From NCBI GenBank assembly GCA_024236035.1, contig JACKLG010000004.1, positions 26,783 to 90,782 on the forward strand: DNA of 64,000 bases, written 5' to 3'. Source of the stretch: Candidatus Paracaedibacteraceae bacterium (GTDB lineage: Bacteria > Pseudomonadota > Alphaproteobacteria > UBA6184). A model generated the notes under the pieces. The model saw only the letters and a list, made by a program, of their open reading frames with translations. It was not told the origin of the DNA and searched no databases. How positions within the stretch are numbered: the stretch's first letter is position 1; each line of letters starts with the position of its first letter. Positions 34,790 through 44,100 of this stretch are shown piece after piece. Position numbers and translations under genes: made by a program.

Positions 34790-35847
34790 TGCAGAAGCCT
34801 CTTATTGCTCTTGGGATTGAAACCAGCTGTGATGAAACCTCTGTGGCATTAGTAAATTCCAATAAAGAAATTTTATCACATTTAGTACATAGCCAAATTA
34901 AAGACCATAAGATATATGGAGGGGTTGTTCCAGAAGTAGCCGCGCGAGCCCACCTTAGTTTATTGCCCTCTTTATTAAGACAAGTTTTTAAGGAGGCAAA
35001 CATAGTTCCAGAAGAGGTAGACATTATTTCTGCGACCACAGGACCAGGCTTAATTGGTGGTGTGGTCGTTGGTACGATGGCCGCAAAAGCTATGGCCGCA
35101 TCTTTAGATAAACCGTTTATCGCGGTTAATCATTTAGAAGGTCATGCTCTGACAGCCCGTTTAACAGACGATGCGCCTTTCCCTTTTGTTCTGTTGTTGG
35201 TATCTGGGGGGCATTGTCAAATAATGTTAGTAGAAAATGTGGGCAAGTATAAAACTTTAGGTTCTACTTTAGATGATGCAGTGGGCGAATGTTTTGATAA
35301 AGTTGCAAGGATGTTAGGCTTACCTTATCCTGGTGGCCCTGAAATTGAAAAACAAGCATTAAAGGGAAATCCCAAGGCCTTTAGTTTTCCTAAGCCTATG
35401 TTAGGGCAGAAGCACTTAAACTTTTCATTTTCGGGTTTAAAAACGGCTGTGAGGCAAACTATTCAATCCCTACAGGCTGTACATGGAGAAGCTTTGCCGC
35501 CTGATGTTTTTGCAGACATTTGTGCAAGTTTTCAAGACACAGTGGCGTGTGTTTTATATGAACGAGTCCAGCAAACGCTTAGCTGGGTTTCTGCAAACAA
35601 TCCTAATTATCAATGTTTTGTGGTGGCTGGTGGTGTTGCTGCTAATAAACATATACGTGTTGCATTGCAAAAAGTATGTGATGACTTTAACTTTATTTTC
35701 TATGCCCCCCCCTTAAGGCTGTGTACAGATAATGGGGCAATGATTGCTTGGGCTGGGTTGGAGCGCTTTCAAGTGGGTTTGAGGGATTCATTAGATATTA
35801 AGCCTCGTCCTCGTTGGACGTTGGAAGAAATTAAAGGGGCAATATAA
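34789..35847 (+). CDS. tsaD: tRNA N6-threonylcarbamoyladenosine transferase subunit TsaD
   Basis: Makes t6A37 in ANN-decoding tRNAs, with TsaB, TsaE and TsaC, 352 aa. The N-terminal ASKHA motif is GIETSCDETSVALV; metal-binding His pairs lie in VAARAHLSLL and NHLEGHALTARL; VAGGVAANKHIR is the nucleotide loop. The frame extends to 34747 inside the previous gene, but the ATG at 34789 forms a TAATG overlap with the upstream stop and gives the normal length. gpsA follows with the same 1-nt coupling. Confidence 0.95.
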   Translation: MQKPLIALGIETSCDETSVALVNSNKEILSHLVHSQIKDHKIYGGVVPEVAARAHLSLLPSLLRQVFKEANIVPEEVDIISATTGPGLIGGVVVGTMAAKAMAASLDKPFIAVNHLEGHALTARLTDDAPFPFVLLLVSGGHCQIMLVENVGKYKTLGSTLDDAVGECFDKVARMLGLPYPGGPEIEKQALKGNPKAFSFPKPMLGQKHLNFSFSGLKTAVRQTIQSLQAVHGEALPPDVFADICASFQDTVACVLYERVQQTLSWVSANNPNYQCFVVAGGVAANKHIRVALQKVCDDFNFIFYAPPLRLCTDNGAMIAWAGLERFQVGLRDSLDIKPRPRWTLEEIKGAI

Positions 35848-36815
35848 TGATTTTAGTGGTTGGCGCTGGTAATTTTGGAATGGCAATTGGGTACAGTATT
35901 GCCCAAAGTGGGCAAGAGGTTGCGCTGTTGTCTAGAAACCATGAAAGAGTAAATGCAATTAATCAATCTTCTACTTTACCTTGCTATACAGCTGTTAGGC
36001 GGCCTGATAACTTAACAGCCACATTAGATATAGATAATATTCAAAAAGCCCGACGAATAATATTAGCAATACCTACGCAGCAAGTTAGAGACTTTATTAA
36101 AAAGAATGTATGTTTGTTTCCTAATGTACCATTGTTGCTATTGCAAAAAGGAATAGAAAAAGAAACATGTTTATTGCCTGTGGCGGTAGTGGAAGAATAT
36201 TTAACGAATGATATCTCAGTATTATCAGGTCCTAATTTTGCAGAAGAAATTTTAGAAGGAAGGCCTACGGCTACTACTATTTCTGCTTTTGATGAAAATT
36301 TGGCTGTGGAATGGGCAAAACTTTTTAGGACAGATAACTTTCGTCCTTATATACATGGTGATCCTATTGGTGCACAGCTAGGAGGAGCGATAAAGAATGT
36401 AATCGCGATTGCGTGTGGTGTTGTGAAAGGCTTGGGTTTAGGAGATAATACCATGTCTGCCACTATAACAAGAGGTTTGGCAGAGATGGTTCGTTTGGGC
36501 GTTGCCTTGGGCGCTAAAAAAGAAACCTTTTTGGGACTGGCTGGTATAGGTGACTTAACGTTAACATGTCAAAGTACAAAATCTCGAAATCTGCGTTTTG
36601 GTATGGCACTGGCTAAAAAAGAAAAATGGGAAGAAACTGTACATGGTACAGTAGAAGGATATCATACTGCCTTTAGTATAGAAAAAATAATGCATCAGTA
36701 TAAAATTGAAATGCCTATTAGTGAGTGTGTATTAAAGCTAATACGCGAACAAATTTTACCTAATGAAGTGGTTTCATGTTTAATGAGCCGAGACCTTAAA
36801 AGAGAGGTGTTTTAA
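35847..36815 (+). CDS. gpsA: Glycerol-3-phosphate dehydrogenase [NAD(P)+]
   Basis: Reduces dihydroxyacetone phosphate to sn-glycerol-3-phosphate for phospholipids, 322 aa. VVGAGNFGMAIGYSIA is the Rossmann loop, LSGPNFAEEI and GAIKNVIAIACGVVKGLGLGDN contain the catalytic lysine region, and LAGIGDLTLTC follows. It overlaps tsaD and lgt by 1 nt each. PlsY at 57436 uses its product. Confidence 0.96.
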   Translation: MILVVGAGNFGMAIGYSIAQSGQEVALLSRNHERVNAINQSSTLPCYTAVRRPDNLTATLDIDNIQKARRIILAIPTQQVRDFIKKNVCLFPNVPLLLLQKGIEKETCLLPVAVVEEYLTNDISVLSGPNFAEEILEGRPTATTISAFDENLAVEWAKLFRTDNFRPYIHGDPIGAQLGGAIKNVIAIACGVVKGLGLGDNTMSATITRGLAEMVRLGVALGAKKETFLGLAGIGDLTLTCQSTKSRNLRFGMALAKKEKWEETVHGTVEGYHTAFSIEKIMHQYKIEMPISECVLKLIREQILPNEVVSCLMSRDLKREVF

Positions 36816-37609
36816 TGTTTGTTATTCCTTTTCATAATATTGATCCTGTCATTTTGAAAATTACGCCTGCCATTTCTTTAAACTGGTATGGAGTGTCATA
36901 TCTTGCTGGCGTAATATTTGTTATGTTTCAAAGTGAAAGAATGAGTAGAAAGAGACCTTTAGAGTTTCCTGAAGGGGTGTTTAAAAATTGTATGTTTGTC
37001 GCGATGCTTTCTATTGTAGTTGGAGGGCGTTTGGGAGACGTTATATTTTACAACTTCCACTATTATTTGCACAATCCCTTAGAAATTTTCGCTACTTGGA
37101 AAGGGGGTATGTCGTTTCATGGCGGGTTAGTAGGGGCAATCATAGCGGCTATTTTTTATTCCAGATATTACAAAGTAAAATTCACCAGTTTTATGGATTT
37201 ATTGGCGGTAAATATCCCAATTGCTCTGATGTTTGGGCGGCTTGCAAATTTTATTAATGGTGAGTTATACGGCCGTTATACAGATGTTGCATGGGCCATT
37301 CCATTCCCTAAAGGAGGTAGTCTCCCGCGACATCCAAGTCAATTATATGAAGGCGCATTAGAGGGAATATTTTTATATTTAGTTTTGCGATTAATATATA
37401 AACATAAGCAGCAAAAGTCAGGAGTAACAGCATCTTCTTTTTTGATCGGGTATGGAATAGCAAGATTTATATCTGAATATTTTAGAGATACTGAAACTTT
37501 AAGTTGGATTCATAGTGACTGGTTATCTGGTGGACAAATATTGTCGGTGCCAATGATATTATGTGGCGTTGGATTTATGATTTTCTTTAACAATAAAAAA
37601 ACTAGTTAG
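36815..37609 (+). CDS. lgt: Prolipoprotein diacylglyceryl transferase
   Basis: Inner-membrane enzyme that attaches diacylglycerol to the lipobox Cys, 264 aa, about seven hydrophobic segments. Conserved motifs are ISLNWYGVSYLAG, GGRLGDVIFYN, GGMSFHGGLVGA and FGRLANFINGELYGR. It works before LspA (30940) in the same pathway. It is the last gene of the aspS-lgt run. Confidence 0.95.
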   Translation: MFVIPFHNIDPVILKITPAISLNWYGVSYLAGVIFVMFQSERMSRKRPLEFPEGVFKNCMFVAMLSIVVGGRLGDVIFYNFHYYLHNPLEIFATWKGGMSFHGGLVGAIIAAIFYSRYYKVKFTSFMDLLAVNIPIALMFGRLANFINGELYGRYTDVAWAIPFPKGGSLPRHPSQLYEGALEGIFLYLVLRLIYKHKQQKSGVTASSFLIGYGIARFISEYFRDTETLSWIHSDWLSGGQILSVPMILCGVGFMIFFNNKKTS

Positions 37610-37738
37610 CGCGTGCTGTATCTTCTTTAAAATAAAATTTAATATTAAGTATAAAACATACAAATAAAAATATTGACTTTTGTAAAAAATGTTCATTTTT
37701 AAGTTAAACTTTTTAATTATTAAGAGGAGTCACTCGGT

Positions 37739-38407
37739 TTGCCCAGAAATATTTACAAACTATCTATTTTTTTATTTTTGCTTATTAGTCGAATACATTC
37801 AGCATCAACCGCTGAAATTCCTCAGTCGCGAGGTTGTGGTGTACCTACAGTTCGACAGAGCTCTCTTGTGGAAGAGATAACGCCAGCAAAGTATAAGGAA
37901 ACCTTTCCTGAAAACACAGAAAGAACGTTTCAAATAATTTGTCATTTGCCATCAGATTGGTTGGCCGGAGTATTTAGGCTTAGTATTGATGAGAATGGTA
38001 GCATTCAATGGAGTATAACAGAGTCGGAATTTCGCACTGAATCTCGTGACGGTATAGAGATTAATAATATATATTTTGAACCAAGTGATAAGATCGATTT
38101 TTTTGGCTCTGGTGTAAGGCGTACGTTTGATAAAGATAGGCAGCTTTTTAAGTACTCAATTGATTTTAATAATATAAATGCGAAGATTTCTAGTATATCT
38201 ACCCATTCCAGCTCCTCATGCTTCTCTTTATGTGTAGAAGATAATGGGGATTATTATGCGGACGAAGAGGTCCCTTTATGTATGCGTAGGTTTGGAACCT
38301 TGCCTATAAACAGTGTAATGAGCTTTCACACTATGCAGGATGTGACGGTAGAGATTAATGTAAATAATTTTCTGGCTCCCCCTAATGTGGTTTTGCGGAA
38401 AAAGTAG
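37739..38407 (+). CDS. Exported orphan protein of unknown function
   Basis: 222 aa, not recognised. The start is TTG at 37739 with GAGGAGT about 9 nt upstream; no ATG fits. The signal peptide is clear (about residues 1-24, IFLFLLISRIHSASTA). The mature part is polar and beta-rich, with cysteines in RGCGVP, QIICHL, SSCFSLCVED and PLCMRR that could pair as disulfides. TTGACT at 37673-37678 may be a -35 element, but no good -10 is at the right distance. The gene is followed by a GC-rich hairpin shared with the convergent gene. No function is claimed. Confidence 0.65.
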   Translation: MPRNIYKLSIFLFLLISRIHSASTAEIPQSRGCGVPTVRQSSLVEEITPAKYKETFPENTERTFQIICHLPSDWLAGVFRLSIDENGSIQWSITESEFRTESRDGIEINNIYFEPSDKIDFFGSGVRRTFDKDRQLFKYSIDFNNINAKISSISTHSSSSCFSLCVEDNGDYYADEEVPLCMRRFGTLPINSVMSFHTMQDVTVEINVNNFLAPPNVVLRKK

Positions 38408-38588
38408 TTATCCGTTTTGTAGATTTCCTTTGGGAATGTTCAGATAATTTTTAGTAAAATGCTAATCTGCTGTCCAGATAACAAGAACTTAATTGAAGAG
38501 CTTTTTATTACGATTGAACAGCCCAACATTCTTGATGTAGATAAGTAAAGAAAGCTGGGATAAAGAAGGGCTAAGCACAGCCTAAATA

Positions 38589-38623
38589 GGGGCCCTCTTG
38601 AAAGTTAGGGCCCCGAATTTTTT
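38589..38623. terminator. Intrinsic terminator between convergent orphan genes
   Basis: GGGGCCCT (38589-38596) and AGGGCCCC (38607-38614) form a perfect 8-bp GC-rich stem with a 10-nt loop, followed on the plus strand by GAA and TTTTTT (38618-38623). It also lies just downstream of the minus-strand gene that stops at 38622, but the T-tract on that side is poor. The 180 nt before it hold no convincing gene. Confidence 0.8.
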
Positions 38624-38966
38624 AGGGACGATAAATAAAGTCCTTGAAAGGGGTTTCAGCTAAGTCAGTGCGCACCTCATTTATTAAACGACGTAGTTGT
38701 GACAAGATCTCTTCTTCTCCAATCCAACCTTTTCTCACGCCTTCTGCCAGGGTATGAAAGATTACATCTAGATGTGTGGGGTGCACAGTGACAGTTGCTC
38801 TACAAAGTGAGGTTTTGTCAGCTGCAGAAAAATCAAAAGTTAAAATATGAGATTGACTTACATCAGTTGCAAATGGGGGTAAATTATGTGGGTCTACCGC
38901 GTTAGTTGCAGCATTGGCTGCGTTTAAAGTTAGAAATGTTATTAATAACAACGAGTTTTTTTTCAT
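38622..38966 (-). CDS. Small exported orphan protein, co-transcribed with tpiA
   Basis: 114 aa, not recognised. It has a signal peptide (residues 1-19, MKKNSLLLITFLTLNAANA) with probable cleavage before A20. The mature domain contains ILTFDFSAADKTSLCRATVT and a helical C-terminal half (EEEILSQLRRLINEVRTDL). AGGGAG lies about 6 nt before the ATG. Its start is 10 nt after the tpiA stop, so it is in the same transcript. It has a single cysteine. Confidence 0.7.
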   Translation of the reverse strand: MKKNSLLLITFLTLNAANAATNAVDPHNLPPFATDVSQSHILTFDFSAADKTSLCRATVTVHPTHLDVIFHTLAEGVRKGWIGEEEILSQLRRLINEVRTDLAETPFKDFIYRP

Positions 38967-38976
38967 GCGAATCTCC

Positions 38977-39666
38977 CTAAAATGCGTCTATAATAGTTTG
39001 GAAGGTTTTAATATTTAGGCTTGCACCACCTACTAAAACACCATCTAAATTTGATATCTGAGACAGCGTTAAAATATTTTTATCTGTAACAGACCCTCCA
39101 TAAATAATTTTTGCAGATCTGCCTAAGCGGGCATGAATCATTTCAAGAACTTCTTCAATATCTTTATTGGTGGGTACTAATCCTGTGCCAATAGACCAGA
39201 TAGGTTCATATGCAATAACATATTTTTGACTATCAAGGTTATGTAAAGCACGATCCATCTGGGCTAATAAAGCCTGCTTAAAACGACCCTCTTGGCGTTC
39301 TAGATAGGTTTCCCCAACACAAACAATAGGTATCATTCCATGTTCAATTGCTTGTGCTGCTTTTTGATTAATTAAAGAATCATTTTCTTGAAATAATGTG
39401 CGTCGTTCAGAATGACCCACAATAACATACTGACATCCAAGCTCTTTTAAATGAGCTGGGCTAACTTCCCCTGTAAACGCTCCTTTTTCTGCTTGGTGAC
39501 AATTTTGCGCACCTAACTTAAAAGATGAAGGTTTTAATAAAGGAAGATAGCATGATGGTGGACAGATTATAGTGGTAGTTTTAGGATTATTTTGTAAAGA
39601 ATGAAACTCTTGGACCAGTTTTATTGATCCATTCATTTTCCAGTTTGCTACAACTAAACGTTCCAT
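38977..39666 (-). CDS. tpiA: Triosephosphate isomerase
   Basis: Interconverts DHAP and glyceraldehyde-3-phosphate, 229 aa, slightly shorter than the usual 250. Catalytic residues are K10 (VANWKMNG), H85 (VGHSERR) and E154 (IAYEPIWSIGTG). The phosphate loop is YGGSVTDKN and VGGASL ends the barrel. An AAAATGG/CCATTTT inverted repeat at 39739-39761 lies in the 126-nt gap shared with the divergent RNase-like gene. Confidence 0.96.
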   Translation of the reverse strand: MERLVVANWKMNGSIKLVQEFHSLQNNPKTTTIICPPSCYLPLLKPSSFKLGAQNCHQAEKGAFTGEVSPAHLKELGCQYVIVGHSERRTLFQENDSLINQKAAQAIEHGMIPIVCVGETYLERQEGRFKQALLAQMDRALHNLDSQKYVIAYEPIWSIGTGLVPTNKDIEEVLEMIHARLGRSAKIIYGGSVTDKNILTLSQISNLDGVLVGGASLNIKTFQTIIDAF

Positions 39667-39792
39667 AACACCATCATATGTTTATTGTACAAATGTATCC
39701 ATACAAAATTTTATACTTATATGGTATTCTTTATTATAAAAATGGTAAATGTTGCCATTTTGTGTATCATAAAAGTCACAAAATTTGTTTAG

Positions 39793-40917
39793 ATGATGTC
39801 AGATTACCAAATCTATATAGAAAAAACTTCCTGCATTTCTGCGGATCTTTTTAGAGTCTTTGTTTTACAAGGGGGGAATGTAGTATCAATTTATGCTCAC
39901 GTTAGTGAAGACAAGCATCAAAGAATATATCTAGGAAAGGTAAACCAGACCTTTCAAAATAACAAAGCAAAAATTAAAATCACCAATAAAGACGATGTGT
40001 ATACAGAGCGAGCCTTTAAGGAGCATAATATAAACGTGGGTGAAGAAGTGTGGGTTCAGACGAAAAGTGTTTCTCCCTCAGAAATGGACTATAAAGAATA
40101 TAAAGGCACCTTGAATATAGCCCTGCCTTTGGGTCCAATAATATTATATCCTTTTGATTCGGGAATTCATATTTCAAAAAGATTAAAACAATACCCAGAG
40201 TTTGCCAATAGCTTAAAACACCATTTTCAAAAGTTTTCTGGTGCTTTTGGTATTAAATTCAGACTGAGTGCAAAAAATTATACATTTCAGCAATTAGAAA
40301 AAATAATTTCTTTCTTAAAGCATATATGGCTGAAAGGGCAATATAATCACTTAGGCTTTCTTATAACCAGCTCCTTAGTAGATTATTTTCTTTCTTCAGT
40401 TGAAGTATTCACAAATGATATATCGATTAAAAATTGGCTGACGGAGAGTGTAAAGTTTATTTTTGCAAAAGTACCTAAAGTTAATAAATTGCAAGAAGGT
40501 GATGAAAATCTTGAAGATGCCTGGGATCTTGCTTGCCGTAAGGTGATAAACCTGCCCAAAGGGGGAAGTCTTTTTATAAATGAGACGCCGGCTTGCGTAG
40601 TGATAGATGTTAACGCTGGAGCAGAGACATATTATGAGCAGGTTAATAAAGAAGTAGTTAAGTTGTTGCCAGAATTTTTATATCAAGGGCGCTTTGGTGG
40701 AAAATTTGTAGTAGATCTTCTGCCTATTCATAAAAGAGAAGAGGCGGTAGAGTTAATAAATATATTTAATAACGCTTGTCACGCAAAAGATATTTCTATT
40801 CAAAGTTTTGGTATTTCTAAAATGGGGTTATTAGAATTTATAATACCCCGACGAGGGTACCCTTTATGGTGGATTGATAAAAAGTTTATTAAAACTAAAA
40901 TAGTCCTGGACAAATAA
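39793..40917 (+). CDS. Short ribonuclease E/G-like protein without the Zn-link
   Basis: 374 aa. An S1-like N-terminal part (IYLGKVNQTFQNNKAKIKI) leads to a DNase I-like catalytic region. ETPACVVIDVNAG carries D272 and N274 of the RNase E/G metal site, GGKFVVDLLP has D308 where the family has IDFID, and SKMGLLEFIIPR matches SRFGLLEM. The spacing between the two Asp is 36 rather than the 43 of E. coli RNase E. The protein stops before the Zn-link cysteines and small domain. It could be an active minimal enzyme, as short Rng-like proteins occur in Alphaproteobacteria, or a regulator. Two adjacent ATGs (39793, 39796) are possible starts. Confidence 0.82.
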   Translation: MMSDYQIYIEKTSCISADLFRVFVLQGGNVVSIYAHVSEDKHQRIYLGKVNQTFQNNKAKIKITNKDDVYTERAFKEHNINVGEEVWVQTKSVSPSEMDYKEYKGTLNIALPLGPIILYPFDSGIHISKRLKQYPEFANSLKHHFQKFSGAFGIKFRLSAKNYTFQQLEKIISFLKHIWLKGQYNHLGFLITSSLVDYFLSSVEVFTNDISIKNWLTESVKFIFAKVPKVNKLQEGDENLEDAWDLACRKVINLPKGGSLFINETPACVVIDVNAGAETYYEQVNKEVVKLLPEFLYQGRFGGKFVVDLLPIHKREEAVELINIFNNACHAKDISIQSFGISKMGLLEFIIPRRGYPLWWIDKKFIKTKIVLDK

Positions 40918-40955
40918 GTTTTTTTTTTCTATTAATTGATGAGCCTTTTTATAAA

Positions 40956-41031
40956 GCCTGGGTAGCTCAGTCGGTAGAGCAAAGGACTGAAAATCCTTGT
41001 GTCGGCGGTTCGATTCCGCCCCCAGGCACCA
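40956..41031 (+). tRNA. tRNA-Phe (anticodon GAA)
   Basis: 76 nt including encoded CCA. The acceptor stem GCCTGGG pairs with CCCAGGC; the anticodon arm is AAGGA-CTGAAAA-TCCTT with GAA; the T-arm contains GGTTCGATTCC. A T-run (TTTTTT) follows 2 nt later. It starts 38 nt after the RNase-like gene. Confidence 0.98.
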
Positions 41032-41162
41032 CTTTTTTATTTCTTATATTTTTTATAGTTAGTTGAACCTAAGTTGCTTGGATAAATTTTTCTGGGGGCT
41101 TTTGGGGTAAGATTACTAGTTTAAAAGTTTCATTGGTTGTTAATGAGAAAAATACAGTTCTG

Positions 41163-44100
41163 CTAGTTATGTGCATCAGCAAGGTTAAAGCTTCGAAGTT
41201 GTTTGCAAATCTTTTTAACGTTGTTAACTCGTTCATGTATATCGTCAATGGCCCATTGGTAAAATAGTTTGGAGTCAGGCCTCATTTTATAATTCATATT
41301 TGTTTGAATTAAAGTTAATAACTTGATGACATAAGGACATTGATTGTTGCGAAAAGTAAATAGTACTCCATTAGGTCCTGTTTCTACTTTTTGTATATTT
41401 GCATATCTACAAGTAATTTTTATTTTAATGGTTTGAATTAAATTTTCCGCCTCTATAGGCAAGCGCCCAAAGCGATCTAATAATTCCGCCCTTAAATCAT
41501 TAACTTGCTCATTTGTTTCTAAGGTGCCTAAGCGACGATATAAATCCATTCTTGTTTCAATGTCTTGGATGTATGTTTCAGGTAGACCTACGGATAAGCC
41601 TAAAGATAATACTGGGCTCCATAACTCTTCTTCCGCTTCTAAGGATCCTGATTTCTTTAAAGTATTGACAGCTTGCTTTAACATGTCTTGATATAATTCC
41701 ACACCAACATCTTTAATGTGACCAGATTGTTCTTCACCCAATAGATTTCCTGCGCCCCTGATGTCTAAGTCATGAGAGGCTAAAGTAAACCCGGCGCCTA
41801 AGGCGTCTAAAGTTGACATTACTTGTAAGCGTTTAATTGCTGTGGGGTTCAGCATGCGTCCTTGAGGAATGATAAGATATGCGTAAGCTTGGCGTGTGCT
41901 GCGCCCAATTCGGCCCCTTAATTGGTAAAGTTGAGATAATCCAAACATATGAGCATTGTGAATGATCATGGTATTGGCATTTGGAATATCAATGCCTGAT
42001 TCAATAATTTGTGTCGAAAGTAAAATATGTGCTTTCTTTTCTATAAACTCTATTAATCGTTCTTCAATTTCTGCAGGCTTCAACTGACCGTGAGCCACAA
42101 CTATTTTGAGTTGAGGAAAGCTGGATACAAGTGAGGTTTTAAGCATTTCTAAGTCAGAAATGCGAGGGCATACATAAAACACCTGCCCACCTCTGTCTAT
42201 TTCATGCTGTATTGCTTGATGAATAACTATCGGATCTTCTTCGCTTAAAGAGGTCTGTATAGCTCGTCGGTCAACGGGAGGAGTAGCTATCAAGCTCATT
42301 TCTTTGATGCCTAATAAGGACATTTGTAATGTCCTGGGAATGGGTGTGGCTGTTAGCGTTAATACATGAATATTATTGCAGAGTTCTTTTATTTTTTCTT
42401 TTTGTTTTACCCCAAACATTTGTTCTTCATCTACAATTAAAAGTCCTAAGTTTTTAAACTTTACTGTGTTGTGTAATAAAGCATGAGTGCCAATTAAAAT
42501 TGCAACATCACCGTCGGCGGTTGCTTTTTTTATGCGTGTAACCTCGCTGGGTTTTACTAATCGTGAAATTTGTTCTATTTTGTAACCTAGGCCTTCAAAA
42601 CGCTTATTAAAGGAATGATAGTGTTGACGAGCCAAGATCGTGGTTGGAGCAACAATGCCTACTTGATAACCTTTGGAAGCGGCTAAAAATGCGGCTCGTA
42701 AGGCTACTTCGGTTTTTCCAAAGCCTACATCACCACAAATTAGACGATCCATAGGTGTTCCTTTAGCAAGATCTGTTACTACGTCTAAGATTGCTTTTTC
42801 TTGATCTTCGGTTTCTACGAATGTGAATCGGCGGCAGAATTCTTGAAAAACTCCTTCATTTGCGTTGATCATAGGGGCTGTTTTTAACATTCGTTTTGCG
42901 GCTATATCCATTAGGTATTTAGCGATTGTACGAAGCTGCTTTTTTACCTTTAACTGGCGGCTTTGCCAGGAGGTTCCGCCAATTTTATCTAAGGCCACAG
43001 AGCCTTGGTCGCTGCCATAACGAGAAAGTAATTCTATGTTTTCTACGGGTAGGAATAATTTGTCTTGAGCCGCGTATTCTATGGCTAAACAGTCGTGGGT
43101 GACGTTAAAAACTTCGATGGTTTTTAGCCCCAAATACCTGCCGATGCCGTGCTTGCGGTGGACGACTAAATCCCCGATATTTAGGGATGTTGCTTGGGAA
43201 ATTATGTCTTCGGGCTTTGCAACGGCGGTGCGTTTTTTAAAGTTTTTTTGGCGTTCTCCGAATAATTCTGATGGTGTTACAATGCAACAAGAGGGGGTTA
43301 CAATGCAACGCAGTAATTTTTCATTCCATAACACAATTTTTTCTGAGGTTTTATTAATTTCGTCCCAAGAAGAAAATTGAGGTAGCGTTTTTTGAGTATT
43401 ATTTTCATACGCAGATTTTAGATAACGAATATCTTGAGCTTCGTCAGCAACGCAAATTAGTTTTAATTTTGCTTTTTCGGCATTTTTAATCGCATCATTT
43501 AATTTTTCAGATACAGATTCTGATGTAAGCGGGCTGAGAGGGCGAATGCCTATGTCTAAACCTTCGGGTTGTTTGTATGGGGCGTATATGTGCGTATTAG
43601 ACTGCCTTAAAATATCTTGTTCAAATGAGGTGCAATATAGTGCCGACGGTAATATAGGAGGGAGTTGGCGTTCTTTAACTGGAGCATTATCCCATAGTTG
43701 CTTTCGATAGATATACGATTCGTCTAATTCTTTTATATAGGTTTCAAATACTGACTTTTGAGGCAAGATAAACGTTACGTTTTTTAAGTATTGAAACAGC
43801 GGTTCGGTAGTTTCAAAAAATAATGGGTATAGTTGTTCCCAACCATTGATAGGTGCGTTATCTGTGACAGAGCGAAAATAATCGCCTCTATTTTCAACGC
43901 CGTATTGAGTCACATACTTTTTTTTGAATGTTTCAATATTATCTGAGGTTAATAAAATTTCTTGATGGCTTGAGATAACGATATGCTGTAAGTTTTTATC
44001 TTTTTCCCGTCGTTGGGTTGCTGGGTCAAAGGGGTGGATGCTTTCTACTGTATCGCCAAATAAGTCAATGCGATGAGGGTGAGTTTGATCGGGCGCAAAC

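Noticed and set aside
34614..35039. 141-codon minus-strand frame opposite the beta-barrel gene and tsaD
   Set aside because: It is antisense to two well-supported genes and shows no start signal.
38459..38548. 29-codon frame (MLICCPDNK start) between the orphan at 37739 and the terminator
   Set aside because: No ribosome-binding site, no recognisable domain, and the length is compatible with chance; a gene remnant cannot be excluded.
43269..43307. Direct repeat that could suggest a CRISPR fragment
   Set aside because: There are only two copies, in frame and coding for CIVTPS in mfd; no spacers or cas genes are present.
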